DNA of 64,000 bases from Diorhabda sublineata (Eukaryota; Arthropoda; Insecta; Coleoptera; Chrysomelidae), in NCBI RefSeq assembly GCF_026230105.1, contig NC_079482.1:992001-1056000 (forward strand), given 5' to 3'. Below, piece by piece: positions 25,360 through 37,309 of the stretch. Under the pieces are notes generated by a model, which saw nothing but the letters and a program-made list of their open reading frames with translations, was not told the origin of the DNA and did no database searches. The translations under genes and the position numbers were made by a program. The stretch's first letter is position 1. Every line of letters starts with the position of its first letter.

Positions 25360-27085
25360 ACTAGTAGATACTGAAAGCAGAAAGCAAGAAGATAATGTCG
25401 ATAAATAATCGTCGTCTATTTGATTCTATTTGTTTTTCAGGATGTTCCAACGATGTAAAGTAGAAAGAGGTCACTCAGGGGTTGACCAGAGCGTGGTGAA
25501 GCTTCCTTTAATATTTGTAATGCCTCTTTTTTCAAAATTCCTTCAATTTTGACCAGATCTCCAATCATTTTTCCTCCAAAACATCCCGAAACCATCACCG
25601 ATCCGAATTTTCATATTTTTGACTGTTTAATATGATTTTTTCTAATTGCCTATAAACGCCGTCGGCTTTCAGACGCTGACGCTCGCGTGTGGACACCTTG
25701 GACGCAATTCGAACGCTGTACGCCGCGTCTTTAATTATTTCGAACCATTGAGGCGTAAACGTCGTATATGGCGTCAACACAAAATGTCGAAATTTGATAA
25801 AGAAACAAACGAAAAGTGACAAGCAACTTTCTCTTCGAATTGTGCCTTTTCGATGGTAGTTTTATTATATACTCAGCACTAGTTGAGAAAAAAATGCTTA
25901 ATTGTCAAAAATATTGTTACAATTTGTAAACTGAATCTTGAACAAACATAAAAATAACTAAATAAAGATACAAATATAATAAAATTTCATTATACAGAAG
26001 AAAACTCAAATCAGTAACAAAATATGTCTTGCGAAATGCGGGAAACGATGATTTCAATTGGCAAGTGATTGTGCATTTTTATTGGATTGTAAAATATTGA
26101 GCCATTGACTGATTCTAAACGTTAAGTAGGTAGGTATGCTTCAGGAAGTGTCAGAAGAAGTCCTTGCAGTGAGACTTACTGTTTAGACAAGTAAATCTCT
26201 ATCTTTTGTAGATTGAAGATTCGCTCGAATTGAGTCGCACCAAACATACTCCAGAAGGAGATTTTCTTGTATTGTAACGGTGGGATCTGGATCCGATTTG
26301 CAGTTCGCGACTTTTTCAGCAATCGAACAAAACAATTGTTGTTATTGAACTCAATTTCTGGATCGGAAACGAATGATATCGAGGAGGAAATGTTTGATCC
26401 GATTCTTCATATAATTACCACCAAAGACTTGGCTCTACGCTGCCTGCCTAACACTAGTGTTGTGGACGAGACGTCGTCGTTCGCGTCTGAGATGTATTGA
26501 CAGTTGACGCTGCGTCTGGCGTTCAGACGTCGATCGGAACGTTTACGCGCATACGGCGATGTCTTACAAAACCGTGATGATTAGTTAAATCAATTATTTA
26601 ACAAAAGAAATAATTACGTGTCTGTTACAATCATAAAAAATAAAAGAACGAAAAGACTTTGTTCTTTTTTTATTACGGAACTAGTTGGCGAATATAATTC
26701 CGGCCATTAAATTAGTTCGTTCTCAAAAACGTTCATAATAATGAAGAAGTTATACTGAAATTTCCATGTACCTAATTATTGGGCTTTCTGGCAAAAATTA
26801 TATTACGCATGTAAATATCTTCATTATACCTTAATAGTCCTCTATAAAATATTGTTAGTGGTAAGTTAATAGACCAGGAAAAAAGCCGATAAATTCATTA
26901 AGAACTAAGTCTTGTAATATACTGTAATTAGCACAAATTTTCCATACTATAATTAGATTCTATCTAAATCTCAACGTTGTAGCTGTTTCATCAGATGCAG
27001 CCAATCATCTCATACTAGCAGATTTGCTTAGTGCTACTGCAATTGCAAATTGATTATAAGACATAAAATAACTTTCAGCAATCTA
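25360..27085. other. Sequence inside the long inverted repeat, no gene recognised
   Basis: Two CpG-containing stretches (25660-25780 and 26480-26570) stand out from the AT-rich surroundings, each rich in GACGC/GCGTC words. Short frames lie there (25822-25595 minus; 26267-26500 plus), but I could not assign a family. They may be internal parts of the DNA element bounded by the inverted repeat. Confidence 0.35.
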
Positions 27086-27110
27086 CCACAGGACCTAAAT
27101 ACAAGCATGG

Positions 27111-27440
27111 TTACAGAAGTAGTAATTCTGCTTGTTTTCCCACTTTAAATCGACGGTTATCCAGTTCCGTTTCGTGGATTTTCTTCAACATTTCGTTACC
27201 TTTGGGTTGTTGGTCTTCGTAAACCGTACAGTCTCGTCTAAACTTAGCTATACAATATTTTACTGTTGATATCGAATGAGCAGTCTCACCCAGAGTAGAA
27301 TCTAGTCGTTGGGCTAAGACCAAAGTATTGTATACATTTACAAATTCACTAAAACTAATACAGTGTATAGTACAAGCAACTACCGCGCCATCTCTAGGTT
27401 GGACCAGGTACTTCTGGAACCATATTCGTATGGTATATCA
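27111..27440 (-). pseudogene. Mariner element 5' part: terminal repeat plus transposase N-terminus
   Basis: The minus-strand frame (27323-27111) contains LDSTLGETAHSISTVKYCIA and FRRDCTVYEDQQP, then DNRRFKVGK. These match the two N-terminal DNA-binding helix-turn-helix motifs of mariner transposase (TLGESAPSxSTVKYWVAKFKRGRT and LEDRRLKVREIAE). Just upstream on that strand (27391-27430) lies TGGTTCCAGAAGTACCTGG, resembling mariner terminal repeats. The linker between the two motifs is shortened and the catalytic domain is missing. It is a truncated 5' end. Confidence 0.75.
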
Positions 27441-27549
27441 AATGTAATGATACTTTGAACTTGGGGTCAAATAAATAATTTAAACAATTACGGTATATGA
27501 AATTATAATTGAAACGACTGGCCTATGATATTTACTTTGTAAAATATCG

Positions 27550-27665
27550 TTGCGGAGGGTGCTGTAAAAGGTTAATAGGCAACCTCCGAGTTGCCATAAA
27601 AAGTCTCCGGAGACAATAACAGCGCCCTCACCTCTTACGTAGATCGATAAATTATATTTTTCTGA
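27550..27665 (-). repeat. Imperfect long inverted repeat, right arm
   Basis: This is the reverse complement partner of 24587-24690. It holds AAAGGTTAATAGGCAACCTC, GAGACAATAACAGCGCCCTC, and TAGATCGATAAATTATA, matching the left arm in reverse order. Confidence 0.55.
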
Positions 27666-27763
27666 TTGAAATGCTTCTTTAAGCGACTACAACAAAATAT
27701 TTTTTTTAAAATCAATTTAAATAGTGATAATGAAGAAATGAAAAGTTTTTTATATCGTTCGGA

Positions 27764-30700
27764 TGAACGGACTATAATCAAATACAAATATTAAGTTCCG
27801 CGCCCAAATTTGTATACCAAATTCATAAATAAAAATATGTGTGTGGTCCCAGAAGTACCTGGCCCAATGAAAAAACGCATTTTTGCAAGTCTGGGAAGAG
27901 AAAATAGTCCGAAGGAAGTAAATCTGGCGAATGTCTGAGCTGGTGCATCGTCTCGACGAAACAACACTTTCTTTTCACCCAATTGCGGCAATTTTTACTC
28001 GATTTCTTGGCTGAAACTTTGCAAAAAGTTCGTATAATACCCTCCGTTGATAGTTTTTTCTTTTTCAATGAAAATTATTCAACGCGCAATCGAAAAAACC
28101 GGCAGCATGACCTTGCCTGCACATACAACGGTCTTTGCTCTTTTTGTAGCCGTTTCTCTCTTATCAGTCCATTGTTTTGGTTTTGTTGTGAAGTGATGGA
28201 CCTATATTTCGTCCATGGTTATGAAACTGTGCAAAAATTCGGCTTTAATTATGTGAAACATCGCCAAACGCCAGATAGAAACATATACACGACGCCGTTT
28301 TTGTTGTTTATAATTATTACGTATTAATTCGGTTTTACGATGGATTGGTATGAACGGACTATAATCAAATACAAATATTAAGTTCCGCGCCCACATAAAC
28401 GCTCATTTTTTTTCGTTAATCGTGCCGGCATTATGGAATTCCAAAATTTCGTACTCAAAATAAAAAAAAACGAATTTGTATACCATATTCATAAATAAAA
28501 ATATGTAATTGGTCCCAGAAGCACGTGGTCCAATAAAAAAACGCATTTTTGCAAGTCTGGGAAGAGAAAATAGTCCGAAGGAAGTAAATCTGGCGAATGT
28601 CTGAGCTGGTGCATCGTCTCGACGGAACAACACTTTTTTTTCACCCAATTGCGGCAATTTTTACTCGATTTCTTGGCTGAAACTTTGCAAAAAGTTCGTA
28701 TAATACCCTCCGTTGATAGTTTTTTCTTTTTCAATGAAAATTATCCAACGCGCAATCGAAAAAACCGGCAGCATGACCTTGCCTGCACATACAACGGTCT
28801 TTTCTCTTTTTGTAGCCAGTTTTCTCTTATCAGTCCATTGTTTTGGTTTTGTTGTGAAATGATGGACCTATATTTCGTCCATGGCTATGAAACTGTGCAA
28901 AAATTTGGCTTTAATTATGTGAAACATCGCCAAACGCCAGATAGAAACATATACAGGACTCCGTTTTTGTTGTTTATAATTATTACGTATTAATTCGGTT
29001 TTGCGATGAATTGGTATGAACGGACTATAATCAAATACAAATATTAAGTTCCGCGCCCACATAAACGCTCATTTTTTTTCGTTAATCGTGCCGGCATTAT
29101 AGAATTCCAAAATTTCGTACTCAAAATAAAAAAAAAACGAATTTGTATACCATATTCATAAATAAAAATATGTGTGTGGTCCCAGAAGCACGTGGCCCAA
29201 TAAAAAAACGCATTTTTGCAAGTCTGGGAAGAGAAAATAGTCCGAAGGAAGTAAATCTGGCGAATGTCTGAGCTGGTGCATCGTCTCGACGAAACAACAC
29301 TTTTTTTTCACCCAATTGCGGCAATTTTTACTCGATTTCTTGGCTGAAACTTTGCAAAAAGTTCGTATAATACCCTCCGTTGATAGTTTTTTCTTTTTTA
29401 ATGAAAATTATCCAACGCGCAATCGAAAAAACCGGCAGCATGACCTTGCCTGCACATACAACGGTCTTTTCTCTTTTTGTAGCCAGTTTTCTCTTATCAG
29501 TCCATTGTTTTGGTTTTGTTGTGAAATGATGGACCTATATTTCGTCCATGGCTATGAAACTGTGCAAAAATTTGGCTTTAATTATGTGAAACATCGCCAA
29601 ACGCCAGATAGAAACATATACAGGACTCCGTTTTTGTTGTTTATAATTATTACGTATTAATTCGGTTTTGCGATGAATTGGTATGAACGGACTATAATCA
29701 AATACAAATATTAAGTTCCGCGCCCACATAAACGCTCATTTTTTTTCGTTAATCGTGCCGGCATTATGGAATTCCAAAATTTCGTACTCAAAATAAAAAA
29801 AAAACGAATTTGTATACCATATTCATAAATAAAAATATGTGTGTGGTCCCAGAAGCACGTGGCCCAATAAAAAAACGCATTTTTGCAAGTCTGGGAAGAG
29901 AAAATAGTCCGAAGGAAGTAAATCTGGCGAATGTCTGAGCTGGTGCATCGTCTCGACGAAACAACACTTTTTTTTCACCCAATTGCGGCAATTTTTACTC
30001 GATTTCTTGGCTGAAACTTTGCAAAAAGTTCGTATAATACCCTCCGTTGATAGTTTTTTCTTTTTCAATGAAAATTATCCAACGCGCAATCGAAAAAACC
30101 GGCAGCATGACCTTGCCTGCACATACAACGGTCTTTTCTCTTTTTGTAGCCAGTTTTCTCTTATCAGTCCATTGTTTTGGTTTTGTTGTGAAATGATGGA
30201 CCTATATTTCGTCCATGGCTATGAAACTGTGCAAAAATTTGGCTTTAATTATGTGAAACATCGCCAAACGCCAGATAGAAACATATACAGGACTCCGTTT
30301 TTGTTGTTTATAATTATTACGTATTAATTCGGTTTTGCGATGAATTGGTATGAACGGACTATAATCAAATACAAATATTAAGTTCCGCGCCCACATAAAC
30401 GCTCATTTTTTTTCGTTAATCGTGCCGGCATTATAGAATTCCAAAATTTCGTACTCAAAATAAAAAAAAAACGAATTTGTATACCATATTCATAAATAAA
30501 AATATGTGTGTGGTCCCAGAAGCACGTGGCCCAATAAAAAAACGCATTTTTGCAAGTCTGGGAAGAGAAAATAGTCCGAAGGAAGTAAATCTGGCGAATG
30601 TCTGAGCTGGTGCATCGTCTCGACGAAACAACACTTTTTTTTCACCCAATTGCGGCAATTTTTACTCGATTTCTTGGCTGAAACTTTGCAAAAAGTTCGT

Positions 30701-31655
30701 ATAATACCCTCCGTTGATAGTTTTTTCTTTTTTAATGAAAATTATCCAACGCGCAATCGAAAAAACCGGCAGCATGACCTTGCCTGCACATACAACGGTC
30801 TTTTCTCTTTTTGTAGCCAGTTTTCTCTTATCAGTCCATTGTTTTGGTTTTGTTGTGAAATGATGGACCTATATTTCGTCCATGGCTATGAAACTGTGCA
30901 AAAATTTGGCTTTAATTATGTGAAACATCGCCAAACGCCAGATAGAAACATATACAGGACTCCGTTTTTGTTGTTTATAATTATTACGTATTAATTCGGT
31001 TTTGCGATGAATTGGTATGAACGGACTATAATCAAATACAAATATTAAGTTCCGCGCCCACATAAACGCTCATTTTTTTTCGTTAATCGTGCCGGCATTA
31101 TAGAATTCCAAAATTTCGTACTCAAAATAAAAAAAAACGAATTTGTATACCATATTCATAAATAAAAATATGTGTGTGGTCCCAGAAGCACGTGGCCCAA
31201 TAAAAAAACGCATTTTTGCAAGTCTGGGAAGAGAAAATAGTCCGAAGGAAGTAAATCTGGCGAATGTCTGAGCTGGTGCATCGTCTCGACGAAACAACAC
31301 TTTTTTTTCACCCAATTGCGGCAATTTTTACTCGATTTCTTGGCTGAAACTTTGCAAAAAGTTCGTATAATACCCTCCGTTGATAGTTTTTTCTTTTTCA
31401 ATGAAAATTATCCAACGCGCAATCGAAAAAACCGGCAGCATGACCTTGCCTGCACATACAACGGTCTTTGCTCATTTTGTAGCCGATTTTCTCTTATCAG
31501 TCCATTGTTTTGGTTTTGTTGTGAAATGATGGACCTATATTTCGTCCATGGCTATGAAACTGTGCAAAAATTCGGCTTTAATTATGTGAAACATCGCCAA
31601 ACGCCAGATAGAAACATATACACGACGCCGTTTTTGTTGGTATGAACGGACTATA
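27764..31655 (-). repeat. ~667-bp tandem array made of a mariner catalytic-domain fragment
   Basis: TATGAACGGACTATAATC marks monomer joints at about 27766, 28349, 29017, 29684, 30351, 31018 and 31642. The step is 666-667 bp, except for a shortened first monomer (about 583 bp) and a truncated last one. On the minus strand each monomer reads as a broken mariner transposase: FLHSFITMDE (first Asp block), KQWTDKRETATKRAKTV, then LGEKKVLFRRDDAPAQT (second Asp block), and after a frame change SPDLLPSDYFLFPDLQK (third Asp block). A terminal-repeat-like GTGGTCCCAGAAGCACGTGG follows at once. About 60 bp between the second and third blocks is deleted in every copy, so no copy can encode a working enzyme. 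Confidence 0.9.
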
Positions 31656-33474
31656 ACAAAGTTTTACTTTTACGTTAACAAACTTATTGTTCATGGCGGG
31701 GTAACGGTAATTTAAAACAGTTAAAGTTCGCGGTCCGATTAACAAATACAAAAACAAAACTCCAGTTGTGTAACGTTAAACATTTTAGATGAACGTTCGT
31801 TTTTGAATGAAAGGATAAAACGGATTTGGTCAACTACGTAAATATTTTTCACAGACCGACAAACTTAAAAGGGAGTCTGACAAACGCTTTTAATCTTTCA
31901 TGAAAGGTACGAAAACAACGTACAAAGATGAAATTTGAACAAATACACTGTCACCATCAGAATACGGAGGAAGTTTTTCGATATTGTTTGTTTTCGTTGT
32001 TACAAAGAAACGTTGTAATCAGTTTTATGGAAAAATTCCATATTTCCATCAAACAAATATATATATTTCAATTCGAAAATCTCTCGAGCCTAATCGACAA
32101 TAAACTTTCGTTGATTTTAATCTCGATTATGTCGATCTAAGCGCAAATTTCCATTACCATTGTAAAATATTTGCTTTAAATATCGGCGTAAAGAAAATTA
32201 ACTGACATTTGAAGTCAAAACGTTGAGAAAACAACTTCGAAATGAGTTAATATATTCTTGGCGTCTCGTCTGTTTAAAACAAACTCATCAGTGTCTCGAT
32301 CTCTCTGGAAACGTCTTAACAAATCGCAAACTTGATTGAAACTTTCATTTTCTCCTAATAACCAGAATCACTTGCAGCATCAGCAAATCTCCGGATTTTA
32401 AACAGAACCGTAATCATTTTTTTTAGAAATTTATTTCGTTATCATTTAGCCACTGGAAATTAATTGTTATAATGGTCACTAGGTCACTGGAATCCATCCA
32501 TTTGATCAATAGAGAATATAGAAACAATCAATCATAAATCATCTAAACGTTTCATCATTTTTTATGCAGCTGCGATTAATGATTCCAAGTTCTTTGAGGA
32601 AATTGTAGTCCCAAGACCAATGGTGAACTCCGTTATGTAAAAGAAAATTTTCTCAAATCGAGCTTGAGAATCATTTAGTTCCAACAAAATTCTGTGCAAC
32701 GCCACACACCCAAAAAATGGAATCTTTGAATTAACCTCAATCTCAATCGGGTACTAGTTGTGGTAACCCGATTTATCTCCTCGTGATTTTATTCCTATGG
32801 CGTCATTTTACTTTATTTTGTGAAGTTTTACTTTTAAATCGAGTTTAAAATACCCACACGACTAAAGTGTTTTAATTAAACATTTTTTCGTAACGTATAG
32901 TGGTCAAACAGATCGTAAAGGATTTTGAAACGTTAACAGTAATGAGATTCGAACCTATTCAATTCTAATTAATGACTAATTGGTTTTTCGCAGGTAAGAA
33001 CATATTTTAGTTTGTTTTTTCGACTTTTTTAAGCACCACCCTAACTTTTAAAAAGAAATAATTAACGCAGAAGTAGTAACTTCGAATCGGTCTTCGTCAA
33101 CTGTAATTAAAATTCTAATTATCAAATTATTAACTCAATATTAATTAATTATTTCTTAGACCTTTTGATATATTAATGCATCGAAATGCTCTCGATTTTA
33201 GGTCTCTTATTTTCCAAAATTAGTTTTCTTTTTGATAATTTTTTAAAAGATGCAAAAAATTTGACGTTTCGACTTTTATTCAAGTCAAAATATTCGACAC
33301 TGACAATTCGCGTATTAATATTAATTAATCAATCACCTGAATATCGAAATGTGGATTAAATCCAACTAGAATTTTCTTCAAATAAGAAAAATTAACTTTT
33401 CCTTAGTCCTTACATCTCAAATATTAAATTATTCGTAGTTTTATGATTTACAAAATAGAACTATTAGTTTTTGT
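31656..33474. other. AT-rich unique sequence, no gene recognised
   Basis: No coding exon was recognised. A short palindromic segment near 33260-33288 is treated separately as a possible part of the Penelope-like element. Confidence 0.4.
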
Positions 33475-33479
33475 TAAAT

Positions 33480-33745
33480 TATTTCATCAATTATAGCTTT
33501 TTCGTTCAAAAATTCTCTTTTTTCATGTATTAGATTCCGTTCCAAGAATTTTTGAATCTGTATAATTGAATTTATATATTTTTTTTTCGATATTTCATGG
33601 TTCGTTAAAGCAATTCTGTTTTTTTTTTTATCCTATGGATGAGTTCTTAATCTATTTTCTAAATATTGTGATGTCTGCCCTATGTAGACATCGTCATATT
33701 TAGTACAAGGCACTTGATATATAACTTCTTTGGTTTTTTTAGTGT
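33480..33745 (-). pseudogene. Penelope-like element, GIY-YIG endonuclease remnant
   Basis: The minus strand reads KEVIYQVPCTKYDDVYIGQT, then SQYLENRLRTHP. After one stop it continues with ALTNHEIS and FLERNLIHEKREFLNEKAII. This is the layout of the C-terminal GIY-YIG endonuclease of Penelope-like retroelements: V-Y-x-I/V-P-C, VYIGQT, a following Arg in xNRL, ALTxHxIS, and a K-I-L-E-x-E-x-xxxKRxxLE block. The reverse-transcriptase domain that should precede it is absent; a TA microsatellite begins immediately upstream. The copy is truncated and interrupted. Confidence 0.75.
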
Positions 33746-33748
33746 TTT

Positions 33749-33781
33749 ATTATATATATATAATATATATATATATATATA
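33749..33781. repeat. (TA)n microsatellite
   Basis: A run of alternating TA dinucleotides with one TAATA interruption abuts the truncated Penelope-like element. Confidence 0.9.
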
Positions 33782-33884
33782 AAGAAGTTTAGTAGTTTTT
33801 CTAGCATGGATTTCAGTGATTTTAAGAACTAAGTGAATTTATATGGATGTACGAGGATGGTCACAATGAAGAAAACACAAAAAT

Positions 33885-34100
33885 TTTAGGAAAACTGTAT
33901 TTATTTTTCAACGAAATCTCTTTTTAACTCAAAATAGCCATTAAATACCGATGTTACCCCTTCATTATTGGAAAATCTTTGACTACGAACTATTTTTGTC
34001 AAGTCTGGGAACAGACAGTAGTCCGATGGTGCTAAATCTGGCTAATAGGTAACAATTCAAACTTTATTTCATCAATTTTGTCCATTGCAACAACGAATGT
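33885..34100 (-). pseudogene. Mariner transposase C-terminal fragment
   Basis: The minus strand reads PDLAPSDYCLFPDLTKIVRS, then QRFSNNEGVTSVFNGYFE and KRDFVEK followed by a stop. It corresponds to the third catalytic Asp block (SPDLAPSDYxLFPxLKK) and the canonical C-terminus (FSSNEEVIxAVxGYFxxL...GDYVEK) of mariner. The segment between GYFE and the final DFVEK is shortened. It borders the 727-bp repeat copies and supplies the C-terminal end that those repeats lack. Confidence 0.8.
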
Positions 34101-35590
34101 TTTTCTTCTTAATCAAATGCGGCAATTTTTACTCGATTTCTTGGCTGAAACTTTGCGAAAAGTTCGTATAATACCTTCCGTTGATAGTTTTTTCTTTTTC
34201 AATGAAAATTATTCAACGCGCAATCGAAAAAACCGGCTGCATGACCTTGCCTGCACATACAACGGTCTTTGCTCTTTTTGCAGCCGGTTTTCTCTTATCA
34301 GTCCATTGTTTTGGTTTTGTTGTGAAGTAATGGACCTATATATCGTCCATGGTTATGAAACTGTGCAAAAATTCGGCTTTAATTATGTGAAACATCGCCA
34401 AACACCAGATAGAAACATATACACGACGCCGTTTTTGTTGTTTATAATTATTACGTATTAATTCGGTTTTGCGATGAATTGGTATGAACGGACTATAATC
34501 AAATACAAATATTAAGTTCCGCGCCCACATAAACGCTCATTTTTTTTCGTTAATCGTGCCGGCATTATGGAATTCCAAAATTTCGTACTCAAAATAAAAA
34601 AAAAACAAATTTGTATACCAAATTCATAACAGTTGCTATAAATAAAAATATGTGTGTGGTCCCAGAAGTACCTGACCCAATAAAAAAACGCATTTTTACA
34701 AGTCTGGGAAGAGAAAATAGTCCGAAGGAAGTAAATCTGGCTAATAGGTAGCAATTCAAACTTTATTTCATCAATTTTGTCTATTGCAATAAGGAATGTC
34801 TGAGCTGGTGCATCGTCTTGATGAAACAACATTTTCTTCTTAATCAAATGCGGCAATTTTGATTTGATATCTTGGCTGAAACTTTACAAAAAGTTCGTAT
34901 AATACCCTCCGTTGATAGTTTTTCCTTTTTCAATGAAAATTATCCAACGCGCAATCGAAAAAACCGGCAGCATGACCTTGCCTGCACATACAATGGTCTT
35001 TCCTGTTTTTGTAGCCGGTTTTCTTTTATCAGTCCATTGTTTTGGTTTTGTTGTGAAATGATGGACCTATATTTCGTCCATGGTTATGAAACTGTGCAAA
35101 AATTCGGCTTTAATTATGTGAAACATCGCCAAACGCCAGATAGAAACATCTACACGACGCCGTTTTTGTTGTTTATAATTATTACGTATTAATTCGGTTT
35201 TGCGATGAATTGGTATGAACGGACTATAATCAAATACAAATATTAAGTTCCGCGCCCACATAAACGCTTATTTTTTTTTCGTTAATCGTGCCGGCATTAT
35301 GGAATTCCAAAATTTCGTACTCAAAATAAAAAAAAAACGAATTTGTATACCAAATTCATAAATAAAAATATGTGCGTGGTCCCAGAAGCACGTGGCCCAA
35401 TAAAAAAACGCATTTTTGCAAGTCTGGGAAGAAAAAATAGTCCGAAGGAAGTAAATCTGGCTAATAGGTAGCAATTCAAACTTTATTTCATCAATTTTGT
35501 CCTTTGCAACAACGAATGTCTGAGCTGGTGTATCGTCTTGATGAAACAACACTTTTTTCTTAATCAAATGTATTATCATTTCTTTTCTTT
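34101..35590 (-). repeat. Two ~727-bp mariner-derived repeat copies, less deleted than the 667-bp array
   Basis: The joint TATGAACGGACTATAATC occurs at about 34490 and 35217. These copies match the 667-bp monomers but keep about 60 bp between the second and third catalytic blocks. On the minus strand KKVLFHQDDTPAQTF continues into KDKIDEIKFELLP, as in intact mariner (KxxVLFHQDNAPAHTS...KxxELxFELLPHPPYSPDLAP). Frameshifts then interrupt the SPDL block. They therefore represent a form closer to the parent of the 667-bp satellite. Confidence 0.85.
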
Positions 35591-36240
35591 TTCTATATAA
35601 TCAATGAAAAAACCTTCTTTGGAGCCGGTTCTTCCTTTTCAGTCGGAAAAAACGCGACACCCAACTCTATTTGATTCGATACAAATCAACTACTTCTTCG
35701 GTATCATCTGTTTGTCTTCGGCGGTACCTTTTCTTGCGATTCTTTAATTTTTTTCATAATGTTAATGGAAAATTTGATGTGGAACTCCTACAAAAACTGA
35801 CATTTTTGAGTTTTTATCACCAGGAGAAAGTAAATTCGTTTAATCTAGACCACAAAAGCTCAACAAATTTGAAATGGACTGTTCATAGGTTGGGTCCTCT
35901 CGAGATCCTTGAGATCGGGTGGACTTAGAACCAGAATCCCTGACTTTCCGCTTGATTTGGAGACTTTGGACACTATGTAGGATTGATCTGTTGTCCAATG
36001 ACAAATTTGGCTACTGGACAGTGTGTTTGGACTTGGTTGCGACGCATTTTGTTTGTATCAAACATCAAGCAGAATCTAATTTCTGCGTTCTTATTTTCAA
36101 AAGACCTTCTGTAGAATCTGTTTTGTCCTTTGTACGTATAATTAAATTTGGGGTCTCGTCTGCGACCCAAAGGATCCATGGAATCCTCCTGTGTTTACGG
36201 CTGATCCATCGATCATTTTAAAAAGTCTAGAATGTTAAAT
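35591..36240. other. Unique sequence, no gene recognised
   Basis: Overlapping frames on both strands (35671-36221 plus; 36179-35973 minus) have no motif I can name and no splice context. It may be old transposon sequence. Confidence 0.35.
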
Positions 36241-36245
36241 GGTTT

Positions 36246-36319
36246 TAATTGCCGTCGTCTACTCCAAGGGTTCCCAGGAGTCGTGCTTCGGAGCTGGAGG
36301 TTTCGTCCTTTGTGCAACA
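36246..36319 (-). pseudogene. LINE C-terminal (RNase H tail) fragment
   Basis: The minus strand reads CTKDETSSSEARLLGTLG. It resembles, with a short deletion, the tail at 51803-51913 (AEDETSIHILSMF...LHLG) and the LINE consensus EEDETAxHILxxCxxLxxxRxxxLG. Confidence 0.4.
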
Positions 36320-37309
36320 AAATATTTTTTCCTCTACATTCATTTAGTAAACGATTTATTCGAGTAGGTACGTTCCTGCTATCATCAAATCTAATGATAG
36401 CTGAAGTTATTCAAATTGGCTTGAATACGCATTTTAACAAATAACGCATAATCCTCTCTCATGGAATAAACCAATTTAACTGGAGTAGTATCATTCGCAA
36501 ATTATATAAGCAAATGAATGTTACGCTGAATATAACCCTTAACAAATATACAGTAGCAAATCTTATTTAATAATGTCAGAAAATCTATTTAACTCTCTCT
36601 CAAAGTTTCATACAAACCGTATAAAGTCGTTACAAAGTTATTCGTATATCAAAAATTATTCGTTTTGCATTTTTTATTCATAATTATCAAGTATTACAAC
36701 ATATTTTTACATCTAAATGATTTCAGCATCAAAATGAATCGCATGGAACAACGCTCGTTGATTAAATACTTTTAAAAAAAATCCACAGAGATTTCGTAGA
36801 TATTTTAAGGGTGTTTAAAGGGATTTGAGGGTGTTTGGAGATGTGGTAGATGATTGTGTATATTCGAAAAATATCGCGGTGTCATGAATTGAAATATGTG
36901 TGAAAAGTTAAGTGAAAAATATAATTTAGGCACACAGATGAACTTCTTTTGTTTTTATTTTGAGAAATCGAATCGAATAAAATCACGCAAGAAACACATT
37001 CTGTTCGCGGCACGCAAACTATTCCGGTTGCCGCCGTCGACACCGTCACCGCACTAGAGGGTGACGCGCTGTCTTGGCTATAAGAATCGTTACATCAACG
37101 CCGCCGCTACCGTGGTTTTAGATTACTTTTAATAATTATAATCGATAAAAGTGATGATTTCAATTAGGAATTAATCGAAATACTCTATAATGACTTATCT
37201 AAAACCCGATATACACCCCAAAGTTAAATTTTGCACCTGCAAGACATATTTTTAACTAATTTACATTATTTTTTAATGTTATACAGTTCTGAGGAGGAAG
37301 ATTTATCGT
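36320..37309. other. Unique sequence with a short CpG-rich patch, no gene recognised
   Basis: A patch at 37005-37115 is GC- and CpG-rich (GCCGCCGTCGACACCGTCAC and similar) in an otherwise AT-rich stretch. It could be a promoter or 5' UTR of an unseen gene. I found no adjacent coding exon. Confidence 0.35.

Noticed and set aside
27983..35192. Repeated 114-aa plus-strand ORFs in the 667/727-bp arrays as genes
   Set aside because: They are antisense to the mariner transposase remnant, which accounts for the sequence.
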